64,000 bases of DNA from Ischnura elegans (GCF_921293095.1 NC_060252.1:6510001-6574000); one strand, 5' to 3'. Positions 12,201 through 24,505 are shown, counted from the stretch's first letter. Numbers and translations: made by a program. Notes: generated from the letters alone by a model not told the origin.

Positions 12201-15200
12201 CCATGATTTTGTCATCAACTTTTGGAAAACTCCTTTGTAACCTGCTATGAAAAATAATAATGGGCAAAAATTTGGCCACTATTCCAGACTCATAAAATGT
12301 TCATCTCCAGTATGTTAACTTATTTTTGTGAACTGGTGTGAACCTTTGTAACACTGGTGTATGTTTTTGTATTTGACCATGGGTTTTGAAATTTCATTTA
12401 TTGCATAAAATTGGCCAACTTTTGGTCTACAAAACAATATATCTTCTGAGTTATCTACCTTTGCTGTATTTTCATTCTTTATGTTGTATGCCTTTTGCAG
12501 TGAAATACGTATTTATTATCATTAGGGATGGTCGGATTGGATACCTCGGATCCAAATATCTGCGAGTTCTTGGATCCGAGGTATCCGATTTGCTCTTCAC
12601 CGGATACTTTGGATCCAAATTTGCTGAAGGCATCGGATCTGGATCCGAAATTTTAAATTAATGCTTCAGTGAATGCAGCGTCCCATAAGAGACAGTGGAA
12701 AGAGCTCTGATCCTCTCTTCGCCTGCACAAGATTTACAATGAGACTAAACACGATATATTTCTGACAATATTTTAGTTTTTTTCAGCTCTAATTGATTGC
12801 CACTAAGTTTTATACTTACAACTAGACTATATTAATATTCAGCATTGCCCAAACAGCACAATGTTCAGAGAAACAAGCGTAGTATTAGCCTCCTCAAATA
12901 AGAACAGATAGACTGGAAATGCCAACTGCATGCATCACATAGCTCGCCCGGCTTCACTTTGAAAGCAACGACATCACAAAATAGCAAGATCTGACATGTT
13001 CGTGCTTGACTCCCTCAATTGTAGCCTCATTGCTTGAAAGATAGAGGGATCGCATTACTTCCCCTCCATCTCTCCTTCACATGCTTCTGCCACCTACCCC
13101 TTCCTCTCGAGATCCCTAAGCAGTCGTTCTGTTCCTGCGCCTAGTCGCACGTGAAGTCAATGTTGTTGTAAACATTATCAATTTTGTCGCGCATTGTGCA
13201 GTTGCAATTTAATTTAATGATAAATTGATAAAAAATTTCATTGTGTGGAAACATTTTTATTGAGATAAGGAAGCAACGTATGCCGTCTGCATGCACTGTG
13301 GCATGAAACTACAATCATGAGGAAGTGCAAAATCCACCTCACCACAACTGAAGCATTTGCAGATGAAAAACAAGTCAGCATGCGATGAGAAAGTGAAAAA
13401 ATTTGGGGGCATATGTGCGTAAGGAAAATTTGGATGCTGTCAAATAACTTGAAAGCTTATAAAAATGATTTTTAATCAGTTAAAATTTAAAATGTGAATG
13501 AAAATATATAAAAACATTCCTTTGGTTGCATGTACCCAGAAGAAATATGAATAATTACTTCATTTTGTAGCAGGCATTTAAAAATGCATTTGGATCCGAA
13601 AATATACGATGATTCAACACCTAAAATCAAGTATACTATCTGGATCCGAAAAAATCTTGGATCAGTCCATCTCTACTTATCATTACCTATGTCCATTTTA
13701 ACCCTGGTGTTCTTTTATTTCAGGTGGATTAGTGCTGTTCGTTTTACTTTTAATTGTGATAATTAGTATTGCTGCATCATCTGGTGGGGGTCCACACGAC
13801 CATCGTGGTGGTGCTTCTGGAGATATCCTTCATGTTGAAGGCCGACATGTCACTGCCATTACATCATGTGGTCCAGTCCAGGGGTATGTCTTACAAATCC
13901 CTCCCTTGCTACATACATCCCAGCCAGCACACACATAAAATATGTAGTGCTTTCTTTCTTTCAAAGGAGTACATAATACATATATGAATAAAACATCTTG
14001 TTGTCATCAATGAGTAGACTTTAAACTGGTATACTTAATAAGAATATTTTTAAATGATGTCGTATGACTACGGTATTGTAACATGCCCTTGCTTGACAAT
14101 GAGGTGCAAATATCAAATTCACTTGTTTACCTTAATTATTGTTGACTTTACATTATTCAGTGTGTGTATCTTGTTATTGATTAAATTGAGTTTTTACCTT
14201 CAAATTCCATCCCTTTCAGATGGCTTGAAGATGGAGCCTTTGCATTTCGTGGAATACCGTACGCACTACCTCCGGTTGCTGCTTTGCGATGGAAGCCCCC
14301 TGTACCACTCCAGCGCCTGGAGCACTGCTGGAATGGAACACTGGTGACCCACAATGCCACTTCACCTCAGCCCCATGCCTGCTGGCAGACATTCATGAAC
14401 GGAAGCCTCGATGGATATGAAGACTGCCTCACTGTTGATGTGTTTGCTCCGAGGACGAAGAGGAATGCTCCGAGAGTGCCGGTCGTGGTCCTCATTGCTG
14501 CCGAGACGCTTGGGGGAGGTGGCGGCAAAGGATCCATCTCCCCCCAGCTCCTGTCCCCTCAGCTGGCTCGTGCTGCCGGAGTCATTCTCGTGAGGGTGCG
14601 CTTTCGCCTCGGGGCCCTTGGCTTCCTCTCCGCTCGTGCCCTCACCCAGGCCTCTTCCCCCCCCCACTCTGGCAATTACGGTCTCGCTGATGTCCGTGCC
14701 GCCCTCCGCTGGGTGAACCTCAATGCTCTGGCGTTTGGAGGGGACCCTCGCTCCATCACGGTCCTTGGTCACCGTGCCGGTGCCACCCTAGTCATGGCCC
14801 TCGCCACATCCCGCAAGGCCCATCGCCTCTTCTCTCGTGCTTGGCTGTCTGGGCCCGCGTCTGCATTCCCTCCAGGTGGGGAGGCGGGGCAATTGGATGC
14901 CGAGAAGCGTGGGCAGGCACTGGTGGAGGCGCTCAAGTGTGATAATGACTCGTTGGCAGATGAGGGAGGCAGCATAGCGTCCTGCTTGTACCAGTACGAC
15001 GCCGAGGAACTCTTGGATAACGTGCCCGAGGAGTGGAAGTGGAGGGCAGTGGATTTGCCGAGCAGGGAAGAGGAGTCGGACTCGCTGCATCGCTGGCTCA
15101 TTGTGGATGGAGACGTGCTCAATGAGCCGCCATTGGAGGCATGGGCAAGCCACAGCCTTGAGGTGCCACTGGTGATAGGTGAGTGCAATTCAGATAACAC

Positions 15201-16969
15201 AGCGGTAATGCCTACTGGGCTTATTGCATATTTTTCATAAACTCTTTCATTAAGTTTTCCACACTTCACATATAACACTATGAAGTTATTTTTTTAAATA
15301 TTTTCATGCATTGCATTGAAAATTACCTTGGAAATTTTCACATTGTTATGTAAAATGCGATTTCTGTGCATGAAGCAGAGTGACATGGTAACAAATGTAT
15401 TTGTTTTCTTTTCCATCACCAAGATATGCCTTTAGAAAAACGTGATCCATTTTCCTGTAGATAAGATGTTATAAGTATTTAGTTCACGCTGCCCTTTATT
15501 TTCCTCATTTCTAGAAAAAATTTGCTTCAGAATAATTACATCCAAGAATTTTCAAATTACTTCAACCTTGGATTTTTGTTTCCGACTCCTTACATGAAAA
15601 ATTGATCAATTCTCCCAGTGTAATTTCTCTTGAGTATTTGTCTGAGATTTATGAAAGGAAAGCAATATAATTGGGGTATTGTGGTGGATACATTCTATTA
15701 TGATATAAGCAAATTAAATGTTATGTTTTTAATTTACTCTTGATCTATTTGCAACTAGATTTAATACTGTTTGACGAAGCATCACAATTCTTATCATTTT
15801 TTAATTTCAAATGATTAGGAATGTCAAGCCTAGTCATCAATAAGGCAGCATAAATATGGAATATGCCATGTAATTTATAGATCATGTCATTTATGAAAAA
15901 AATAGTTTAGAGAAAGATACTTTAAATATTTCAAAAAGTATTTCTTTCTATTGTTTTATGTTATTCAAGAATTGAATATCATACATCAATAGAGAATGTC
16001 AAATTTTCCCCACGAGGATAAGTGGTGTCTCTCATTTGTGGGAATCTTTTTTGATCCATTGCACATTTTATCATTCGAAATCCATATTTATCTCAATTTT
16101 TTCTTTTTTTTATCTAATATTTGCCTTAAACCACCATTATTGAAACTTAAAAATATAAAATTTTCAGGGTAGGGCTTTTGAGTCCTTCAACGAAGGTATA
16201 TTCCATCAAACTCCCACTTTTGCCCCCTTCACCGCGTGGTCCCAATGTAGGCGTACCGTTGCTAATGATTTTTTCGCTTGATGTCCTTGCAGGTACGTTA
16301 TCTCACGGGGAGTCGACGCGTGAACTGCGGAGACGCAAGGACTGGTCGGATCTGATCACGGTGAAGCAGCACATCGAGGAGAGTGCGGTGGGGAAGGCGA
16401 AGCTGACGTCCGAAGCGATGAAGCTCTACTCCTCTCCCACCTTCCCCCCCTCCTCGGGGTCCGCTCCCCCCGATTCCCCCCCTCCCCTCGCACGCCTCAC
16501 CGCCATGATCACCGACATCCGATCCATCTGCCCCCTCCTCAACTTCACTCGCTCCGCCGCCGCCCTCGCCAACAACGTGCCCCTCTACTTCTACACGGCA
16601 GCCTCGCTCCCCGAGGAGTCCGGTGCCGTTGGTGCCGTGCCGGAGTCTCCCAACGAGCCTGACATGGCGTCGGCCCTGATTGGCCCGGGAGCGGATCTCC
16701 AAGCCATCCTCACGCAGCCACTGCACGACAACGGGGGTGGACTAGCAAAAGCGATCTCACACATGTTCTACACGTACGTGCGTCACGGCCCCACCTTCAA
16801 CACGACCGGCAGCGAGATGGAAGAGTTGGGCGCTTGGCCCGAGTCGAAGATGCCACACAGGCTGATGCTGATTGGACAGGATGGGAAAGTGGAATCGGTG
16901 GCTGACTATCCTCGCTGTGAATTCTGGACCAAGAATGGCTTCGTGCCACGCTACGCACGTCTAGACTGA
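9220..16969 (+). CDS. Nrt: Neurotactin, cholinesterase-like adhesion protein (5' end not found)
   Basis: Single-pass, type II membrane adhesion protein with a carboxylesterase-like ectodomain; in Drosophila it binds Amalgam and acts in axon guidance. Exons: 9220-9378, 10624-10824, 11506-11629, 13724-13883, 14220-15178, 16293-16969 (stop TGA 16967-16969), 759 codons, all phases closing. The first two exons encode a charged, low-complexity cytoplasmic tail (Lys-rich, then Gly/Glu-rich). Exons 3-4 encode the membrane helix (FIILCGLVLFVLLLIVIIS). Exon 5 starts the ectodomain with DGAFAFRGIPYA. At the esterase nucleophile elbow the usual GESAG reads GHRAG, so the catalytic Ser is absent, as in fly neurotactin. 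The protein ends FVPRYARLD, nearly identical to the fly end. Drosophila Nrt is about 846 aa, so one or more N-terminal exons lie upstream; I could not place them. An AATAAA lies at 18160-18165, giving a possible 1.2 kb 3' UTR. An hAT-like element sits in intron 3. Confidence 0.93.
9461..9757. repeat. Foldback bounded by 12 bp direct repeats (neurotactin intron)
   Basis: Arms of about 92 bp (9520-9611 and 9652-9746) are imperfect reverse complements, sharing ATCAGTAAAATTAGA, CAAACAACACTT and GGCACTTGATAAT. The direct repeat TCCATGAACACT occurs at 9461-9472 and again at 9746-9757, at the edges of the structure. Confidence 0.7.
12523..13675. mobile_element. Non-autonomous hAT-like element in neurotactin intron 3
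   Basis: A 1,153 bp element beginning TAGGGATGGTCGGATTGG and ending GATCAGTCCATCTCTA, flanked by octamers ATTATCAT (12515-12522) and CTTATCAT (13676-13683) that differ at one position. The first 130 bp and last 110 bp are full of GGATCC-centred words, which give subterminal repeats in both orientations. No transposase was recognised. Same superfamily style as the element at 34896. Confidence 0.8.
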
Positions 16970-18159
16970 ACAATGTCGTTCACTTAAACATTTTGCTTGG
17001 GAAAGAACATGAATGCTATTTATCATTCCTTTTTTGTTTAATGCATCCACCTGGTTGTGCGGTTTGATTGATTAATTATCTACTATAGTAAGATATGTAT
17101 GTGGCGTGATGCTTTGCATCTTTTAATGATCCCAATTAGGAAAGATTGGTGTTTGTGACGGAAGGCCACGGAAGAGAGGCGTGAAGAGCATTTAATTATA
17201 ACGTACATACCATTTGAGCTGAGGGAAAGTGAGATGTTGAGTCAGATGTAAATAATGCTTAATTCAGATTGTATACCAAAATCATTTGGCATGTGAAGCG
17301 TACTACACAAGAACACTTAAGGCCATATCTGAATCAGCTTGCATTACTGCATTAAAGTGTGTGCGTTCCAATTTCTATGCATTCATTCCAAACGTTTTAC
17401 TTGGTGAATATAATATGGTGATTCATGTTTAAGCTTGTAAAAAGAAGCTTCATTTTGAGATATACATACATGCATATTAATGCTTACTCGATTACCAGCG
17501 AATAAGTGATCACTTAACCAAAGAGGCATGAGTTTTGCTATGGTAACATGTTTGGTCAATTGTTTAACTGTTTGAAAAGATAATATTAATATTGGTTTGC
17601 ATCGGCAAGGATCCAGCATAGGTATCTTACCTATCCAAAATAATGAATGATCAAATTTCCACAAAATAGTTCAGATGTTTTAGTGTCTTTTATAGTAAGT
17701 GATTTGATACTGCATTTACATGTTTTTAAGGTCTGCAATATTTTTGTAAAGCATTTAATTTTTTAACTGTCAAGAGATCAAAGTTCAAAGACACAAAATT
17801 TCACCATATCGATTTTGAACAGCCTATACCTTGAAGTATATCCACTCAGATGGTGGTTTTATTATTTTTTTGTAAAAGGTTTGCCTGAGCTATTCGATGT
17901 TTGTGACAATTAACGAAGGAAGTATCCTCAAATTGCTTAATGTGTCCAATATTTTATGGGGACCTGGTACAAAATGAAATACATCAGCACTGCTCATCTG
18001 GCGATCCTCACAATGGGCGCTTTAATCTTTAGTCTCCATAGGTCATTGAAAAAAAGTGTCATTTTTCATATTGCTAATCTCAAAACTCATCGCTGGGGCC
18101 ACCTCTCCTCTCTTTGGAGATATTTTATGAACTATAAAACTGCTTTTCTTTTTTCTGAA

Positions 18160-18165
18160 AATAAA
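18160..18165 (+). terminator. Candidate poly(A) signal of neurotactin
   Basis: AATAAA about 1.2 kb after the stop codon, the first canonical hexamer I found downstream. A variant ATTAAA lies at 17351-17356. No transcript evidence. Confidence 0.35.
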
Positions 18166-19632
18166 ATTCTTAGCTGACTTATAGCTTGTAAATAATAAAA
18201 ATTCCACATGTGTAGTTTCCCTTTAGTTTTTCATTCAATGAATTATTTAAAATCTGGATTTTGTGATTTTCTCATTAAAATTATTGTTACAGTCAAGAAA
18301 GCTCAAATAAATTTGTTATGTATGATTTTTAAGAAAGTGCTTAGTTGAAAGCTTGGATAAAGATTGACGTATTTAAGTGAAAAGGGTATTGTGGGTGTGA
18401 GGATGCAATAACAATTTACATAATAGATGTTGGTAATGAAAGTGTACCTGTGAATTTTGTGTTAGCCATGTTCTCCTCTTTTCTGAGGATTTGTAAGAAA
18501 TTGTATCTAATTGATAATGATCTCAATGTATTAATTAAACGGAAAATCAATTTTATATTATTCTTTTCTTAGCCATTGTTTTTTAGTGTTAGCAACTTTA
18601 TCACATATATGACTGCATACCTGTCGCTCTCCAGTCTCTTTTTCTGTTACCCACCATTTGCACTTTTGTTTTACAAGATACCTGGCAACATTGTATCCCC
18701 ACCTTTTCTCCTTTGCGTCAGCTGTCATCTGACTTGAAGTAAGATCTTTCCTGGCGAAATAGTCAAAGAAGCCCAAATGGCCTTCTTTGTCATCTGACTT
18801 CTTTCACTGTGGTGACGACGTATCTGTCAATCACAACCCATGCCAATCACAACCAAAGTCTATCAAGACTAATGTAACTGAATGATTGGTGAAGGCCGAT
18901 ATCAATATGTAGCAATCTTTGGTTGCAAATGCAACATCAGTCATGAGTTTTGGTTGTGAATGATTGACTAATGACTACAGTCGTCCGCGGCAAAAAAAGA
19001 CTGTATAGTGATTTCAGAGTGATCCCATTTTTCAATCAAGCACAAAAAAGATCAGGATCGCATTGTTCACCCATCACTACTGGTATTTCTGGGATTTTGA
19101 GACAGTTGGAGTCGTAGGTCGGAAAAGAGGGAGCAGGTGGAAATTAGGCCCCCAGCACCAACAGTGGGGCGGATTAAGTGGTTGAGTGGACAGAGAATAG
19201 GGAGAAGTTGAGGAGAGGGGAGCCACAAACTGAGATTCAACTAAACATTTACAATTTTAGAATTTCAATCTGCTCAAGAGCATCTCTCCAGATAGCACAA
19301 AGTAAGAGAGTTATTCGTTTCTTATGGATTTCTTGCGGGAAAAATTGATAAGGGGCTATATATAAGGCAAGGGTAAGATTTAGGGAAGAATAGGTAAGGA
19401 ATGCCATCAAATATCCTCAGACAACGTAAGTCGCTTCTGTTGGAGTGCCAAAGGTGGCTGAACAGCATACTACACATGCTACGCTGCTCATCCTGACATG
19501 AATTTAAAGCCTATAAGTGAAATTCAGTGAGTCTTTATAAGAGCTTAGCAACTGATAACAGATTTTCCTGTAAATAGAAAAAAATTAATAACAGCAAGCG
19601 ACTGGCTGGTGAAGATACAAAGCTTAATACAA

Positions 19633-19763
19633 CCCAGATGGCACAGAATCCTCCGCATCTAATTCGTATGCAGATAGTATCCATTGACTACTGCTCCGTC
19701 GCTTTTTGTCAATGGATACTATCTGCATACGAATTAGATACGGAGGATTCTATGCCGTCTGGG
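19633..19763. repeat. Foldback with 56 bp arms
   Basis: Left arm 19633-19688 and right arm 19708-19763 are reverse complements with three mismatches, separated by 19 bases. Both outer ends read CCCAGAYGGCAYAGAATCC on their own strand. A related end, GTGCCAGCTGGG, lies at about 20412-20423 in inverted orientation. Confidence 0.85.
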
Positions 19764-20628
19764 AAGTACATACTTTATCCTTGTGGCGGAAAGAAAAAAA
19801 TAACACCAAGGAGAACCGAATGTATGAACTTAGAATCCACAGCTTCACCTGCTATATACTACACCATGGTGACCGATGAGAGAACAAGGCGTGGTTGTCA
19901 TATTAAATTCCAATGATAAAGAAACACTTAGCTGGTGCGTGAATGAAAAAACTGAAATTATTCAAGGTCCACACAATCAAACATTTGTAAATTTTAATGT
20001 ATGGTCTGATAACCCAATGAATACAATATGTATATTAGAGATTCTTTCCGGCGTTTTATATTTTTCTACGTCGCTATTCTCGTGAAATTACATATTTTTC
20101 TTATGCCTGTAGTTTCACCATCATTTCATAAATGTGATTGATTTTCAAATTGTGGCCTTATGATGTTATTTCTCCTCATAATATAGAAGCGCCTAGAATA
20201 AAAACATTATTCTTATACATAAATGCCTTAATAAGCCCTCCGAAACGATGGGATAATAACAGCATCTACGGAAGTGCAGAAAGTTTGGCATCCATCTTGT
20301 CATTACTCTGGATGTTTGTCGGCCTGGCCGTAAGAAACCCATAACATGCTTACTTGATAAGTGCCTTCCTAATTTCTTCCTCTCACCTTATCTCAATGAC
20401 TTATAATGTGCCAGCTGGGTAGCCTTTTCCTTTGAGGTGGAGGAAAAATCGGTGTGGGGACCATTGTCCAGTAGATACTTGGCAAAGATTGAATTTAAAT
20501 CTTCATTTTCAATACAGGCAATATGTTCTTTTAGCTTTTCCTGGAACACTCTGCAGTTTGACCTAAATAAACGACAGAGGACTTATACTTGACCAATGCT
20601 TGACATGTACATTGCTTCTTTCCAAGTT

Positions 20629-21450
20629 AGATAGATAGATAGATAGAAAGATTATTTATTATTCTAGGACTGATGTCCTCTCAGAACAAAACAATTCACA
20701 AAGCATATATACATACTTCAATATTTTTGCTCAATTTCTCATTGTGAGCAGTAATAGAGAAAAAAAAATATTATACAATATCCAATCAGTGATACAAGTT
20801 TTATACAATGTATACAACGGTAAGACATACAATTTAAAATCAAAATTACAGCGTGGCGGTAAGCAATAAGCTATAGACCTTTGACTTAAATAATTTCAGA
20901 GACCTAATTTCTTTCACACTTTTAGGCAACTCGTTCCAGAAATTTGACCCAACAACCTTGAAAGATTTCTGGAAAGAAGTTGTGCGATGGGCGGGATAGT
21001 ATATAAAATTTATATCTGATCTCGTGGTAATCGAAGTAGTTTGTTGTTTAATTTTAAATAGCGTATATAAGTAATCGGGCTGTTCGTGACGAAACAGTGA
21101 GTAGAGAAAAGCTGCTAGGAAATATTTCCGGCGTTTTTTAGTTTGAAGCCAACCAATATTTTTAAGGTAGGGTGAAATATGGGTATCTCTTCGGATGTTG
21201 AACACAAACCTTACGCAGGAGTTAAGAAGGCGTTGGAGTTTTAAATCTAGATCATCTGGGATATTGTTGTAAACCAAACAGCAGTAATCGAAATGCGGGA
21301 AAACAATGGAGGATATTAATAGTTTCCTCGTTTCAATAGGTAAGACTTCTTTATTTAATTTTAATAGATATAAAATTTGGTTTACTTTCTTAGAGATATC
21401 TTGAACATGATTTAACCAAGAGAGATTATTCGACATAGCTACTCTGAGAT
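20629..21450 (-). mobile_element. LINE remnant: 3' end, reverse transcriptase C-terminus
   Basis: An intact 196-codon stretch on the minus strand (20846-21436) matches the region after the catalytic core of Jockey/CR1-group LINE reverse transcriptases: LSWLNHVQDISKKVNQILYL, then FPHFDYC, LQRLLNSCVRFVFNI and GWLQTKKRR. A 3' UTR follows and ends in a short tetranucleotide run (20633-20655, TAGA on the plus strand), the usual tail of such elements. It is 5' truncated near 21450. A diverged relative lies at 43527-44900. Confidence 0.85.
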
Positions 21451-22019
21451 TTTTTCCGAGAACTCCGAGTTATGGGTCACTTCTTTGGATTTCCGGAAAA
21501 TCACGAGGCCTTTTCATTTTTCTTTTTTTATTGACTTTTCACCTGAAATACGTAACATGTACAGAAAATGTTGTTGGCAATATGTGTATATTTTTTTCCT
21601 GTGCTAACTGCGGTAATCTCACAGTGAGAGATGGTGAGAAATGAGCTTTATGACATCCCATCCCTTTAGAAGATTCCCACCATCGCCTTGATCCAATTGG
21701 TGATTTCTTCTTCTGCGTCTTCATCACTCATAATATGTTCTCCAGCCAATCCCTCCTTCATCTTGGTGAACAGATGATAATCTGAATTAAGTTGGGTCTG
21801 TAGGGTGAATGGGTTGGAACATCCCAAACAAACTCATCCAAAAGTTCCATTGTGGAATGAGTGGCATGAAGACATGTGTTGTCGTAATCCCCCTGGGTAA
21901 ATTATGGCATAACTTGGAAATACAGAGCATATCCCACGGAATGTTGCAGCCTCTGCTGCAAGGAGTGCATCAAAACCCAATTGCTCAAATTTGATGGCTG
22001 AAACAGGACAAACTAATGG

Positions 22020-22170
22020 CATAACTATGGGGGGAATGAGATCCCAAATCCTCAGAGAAATAAAAAAATGATTATTGTTATGCAGTTATGATGCGCCAAA
22101 ACTACTGTCTAGTTTTGATCTATAACTGCATCTGCTTAAAGTTAAATTTTAAGTGCCAAAATGACGTCAC
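22020..22170. repeat. Dispersed repeat, copy 2
   Basis: Same order of words as the copy at 4445-4600: G tract, CTCAGAGAAAT, TGTCTAGTTTTGAT, CTGCATCTG, TTAAAGTTAAAT, GCCAAAATGACGTCA. An insertion or deletion near 22080 separates the two copies. Confidence 0.6.
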
Positions 22171-22329
22171 TGGAACAAACAATTAAATGTCCATTACTTA
22201 ATGATGCATACATAATATGAAGTACGCATAGCCTGACTTAGAGGAAGCGTAATGGGCTAGTTTATTTGATTAGGTAGGTACTTAGAAAAACAAAGTGTAA
22301 TGGCAGCCCACCAAAAGGTCTAGGAAGTT

Positions 22330-22480
22330 CATCCATGGGCAGATCTAGGGGAGGGGGGGGGCGCGGGGCACATGCCCCCCCCCAGACCCTTAAAAAGTAT
22401 GCAATTCCATTATCATTGCGTTCTTTTCATAATTACAAGGTATCCTTGTGCCTCCCCCCCCCCCCCCCCCGAACAAAATC
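22330..22480. mobile_element. MITE-like block with G and C tracts
   Basis: Reads GGCAGATCTAGGGGAGGGGG at the left, then GGGGCACATGCCCC, an AT-rich middle, and a C tract of about 18 bases at 22456-22473. This is the same design as the hAT-like MITEs elsewhere in the window. Boundaries and target duplication are not resolved. Confidence 0.4.
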
Positions 22481-22999
22481 CTGAATACAGCCTTGCTTGT
22501 GCCCCTCCCAGAAAGAAATCCTGGATGCGCTCCTGAGTTCATCTCCACCATAGCTATGGAAATAACAATTATGGGTAGAAGATGTAAGCTCATCCAGTCT
22601 ATCCCAGGGGACAAAAGTGCCCAGTGCATTATGTACACTCCCTGGCTACCAAAAGCTTTCCAAATTGCTCATTTACTATAATTATGAAACTTATGGGCCA
22701 GAAAATTGAATTTGCATTCTATTGCCGAACATGATTTACAAATGAAAAATTTGATTGACATACGTGAACTATCTAATCTAATCTATATTCAAAATTTGAA
22801 TGTGAGCTCCTAGGACCAAGTTTTCAGAATATCATCTGGTGCTAACTTTGGTTAATCAGTTAGTTACTCGAGTAATTAACCTCTGTTGTTCACTAAAATG
22901 TGAAAATCTGAAGAATTCATGCTGGGGGACACATGTCCCTCTTTAGGTAATTACTTGCGGCATTCTTGTTTGATTTGGAAAAATCTTAGCTTCAATAAA

Positions 23000-23640
23000 C
23001 CTTTATACAAGGGGAGAGGCTTGAGGAGGTAGGGCAATACAAATATTTAGGCAGTGTACATTAGAGGAAAATGGATACAATAGTAAGGACATCAGGAAGC
23101 GAATTGCACTAGCAAAGGAGGCGTTCATGAACAGGAAGGAGCTTCTGAAGGATCGTTATGTAAGAGTTTAAAGAAAAGGTTAGTGAAGAGTTTGATCTGG
23201 AGTGTAGCTTTGTATGGTGTGGAAACGTGGACACTGAGGAAGGAGGATGAGAGAAAATTGGAGGCATTCGAGATGTGGGTATGGAGAAGTTGAAATGGAC
23301 AGAGAAGAGGAGGAACGACAGAGTGCTGGATATGGTGGGTGAGGAGAGGGAGCTTTTAGATTAGATACAGAGGAGACAGAAGGTTTGTATGGAGTGAGTA
23401 CTTAGCGGCGAGGTGATGTTGAAAGCAGTGTTAGAGTGTAGAATCTTAGGTAAACAATTGTTTACCTAAGATTCTACACTCTAACACTGCTTAAGGAAGG
23501 GGAAGGAAGAGAATGGGATATATAGATAGATTGAAAGGGAGTATGCCATTCAGTGAATTGAAGAAGGCAGTGATGGAAGCAAAGGGAGGCTCCCAGATTA
23601 CTTCATTAGTATGTACTCCATGGAACTATAACCTTAATCA
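23000..23640 (+). mobile_element. RTE-like LINE remnant, C-terminal part
   Basis: Reading through several breaks gives peptide typical of the post-catalytic part of RTE/BovB-like LINE proteins: QYKYLGS, KDIRKRIALAKEAFMNRKEL, LIWSVALYGVETWTLRKEDE, LEAFEMWVWRR. The tail (GYIDRLKGSMPFSELKKAV) continues after the perfect palindrome at 23425-23490. The copy is old and not functional. Confidence 0.8.
23425..23490. repeat. Perfect 66 bp palindrome inside a LINE remnant
   Basis: Positions 23425-23457 are the exact reverse complement of 23458-23490, with no spacer; the centre is AACAATTGTT. The palindrome falls inside LINE-derived coding sequence and was not part of the original element, so it arose by local inverted duplication. 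Confidence 0.9.
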
Positions 23641-23930
23641 GTGGAATACCCAGCCGGCACAAACCATCAAATTTCTTTTTGGCAGCTGGATGTCATCCAG
23701 ATGCAAAGAGTATGAGTGCATCCTTTCATATAGATGCCATCCATATGCCGGTCCGCTGCCGAGGGGATGCGGAAGAGAGAGACCGCCGCACTTACAGAGA
23801 TGCCGTGAGGATGAGGATGCACGAAAGTGCTGCCATCTAAAGTATATACTTTAATTATAATAATGTAATTAAAGTGAAAATGGTGAATGGTGTTAAATTT
23901 AATGGTGAATTAATTTATTTATAAAGTAAA

Positions 23931-24172
23931 AAAAACCTAGGTTGGGCAGAATCACAGAACACACTAAAAAAAGATAAAAAGACACTCACAGTAAGTAAGT
24001 ACTAAATTTTCGGTAGAGTATGTCGACCACCTTCCTCAGATTCGAGTTAGGTAGGAGACTGTCTCCTACCTAACTCTGAGGAAGGTGGCCACGCCACCGA
24101 AAATTCAGTACCTGTGAGTGTTTTTTATCTTTTTTTAGTGTGTCCTGTGATTCTGCCCAACCTATAGGGTTT
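23931..24172. repeat. Foldback of about 240 bp, arms near 115 bp
   Basis: Both arms carry GGTTGGGCAGAATCACAG, ACACACTAAAAAAAGATAAA, CACTCACAG and TACTAAATTTTCGGT (with small differences), meeting at GGAGACTGTCTCC. Read on the plus strand from 24062, the right arm has CTGAGGA, then the stem GGTGGC-CAC-GCCACC, then GAAA. Confidence 0.85.
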
Positions 24173-24394
24173 TTTATGTTATTTACCTTGTTGAGGAACA
24201 TTTCAAAGTGTTTATTTATAAAGTTATTTTTATAAAATTTTAAAGCCGCATAATAAATAAAATATCATAGAATACGTTCGAGTAATCCATAGTTAAATAA
24301 TTTTCATGGCTAAGGTATCACGTCATACCATAGCATTGTATAACCATACCATTGTATAATTGACATTGCGAATGTATCCTGGAGGGTATACATA

Positions 24395-24505
24395 CCACAT
24401 ATTCTTGTGACCACAGATATATACAATAGATTGGCAGTGGGAGTGGGGGGGGTGAAGCCATGCCTTTCTGCTGGCGGCCATGTTGCTTTCACCGACCTAT
24501 GCGTT
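24395..24505. repeat. Left member of a widely spaced inverted repeat
   Basis: CACAGATATATACAATAGATTGGCAGTG and the following GC-rich words, including TGCTTTCACCGACC, are the reverse complement of 26415-26550, about 2 kb to the right. The space between shows no transposase. It could be an old non-autonomous element with long terminal inverted repeats, or two independent inverted copies. Confidence 0.65.

Noticed and set aside
14362-15278. Long minus-strand ORFs under neurotactin exon 5
   Set aside because: Antisense of a real exon with GC-biased third positions; no independent signal.
16298-16726. 142-codon minus-strand ORF
   Set aside because: Antisense shadow of the last neurotactin exon.
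18558-18776. 72-codon minus-strand ORF
   Set aside because: No recognisable family; it lies in a stretch of worn repeats with duplicated TCATCTGACTT words.
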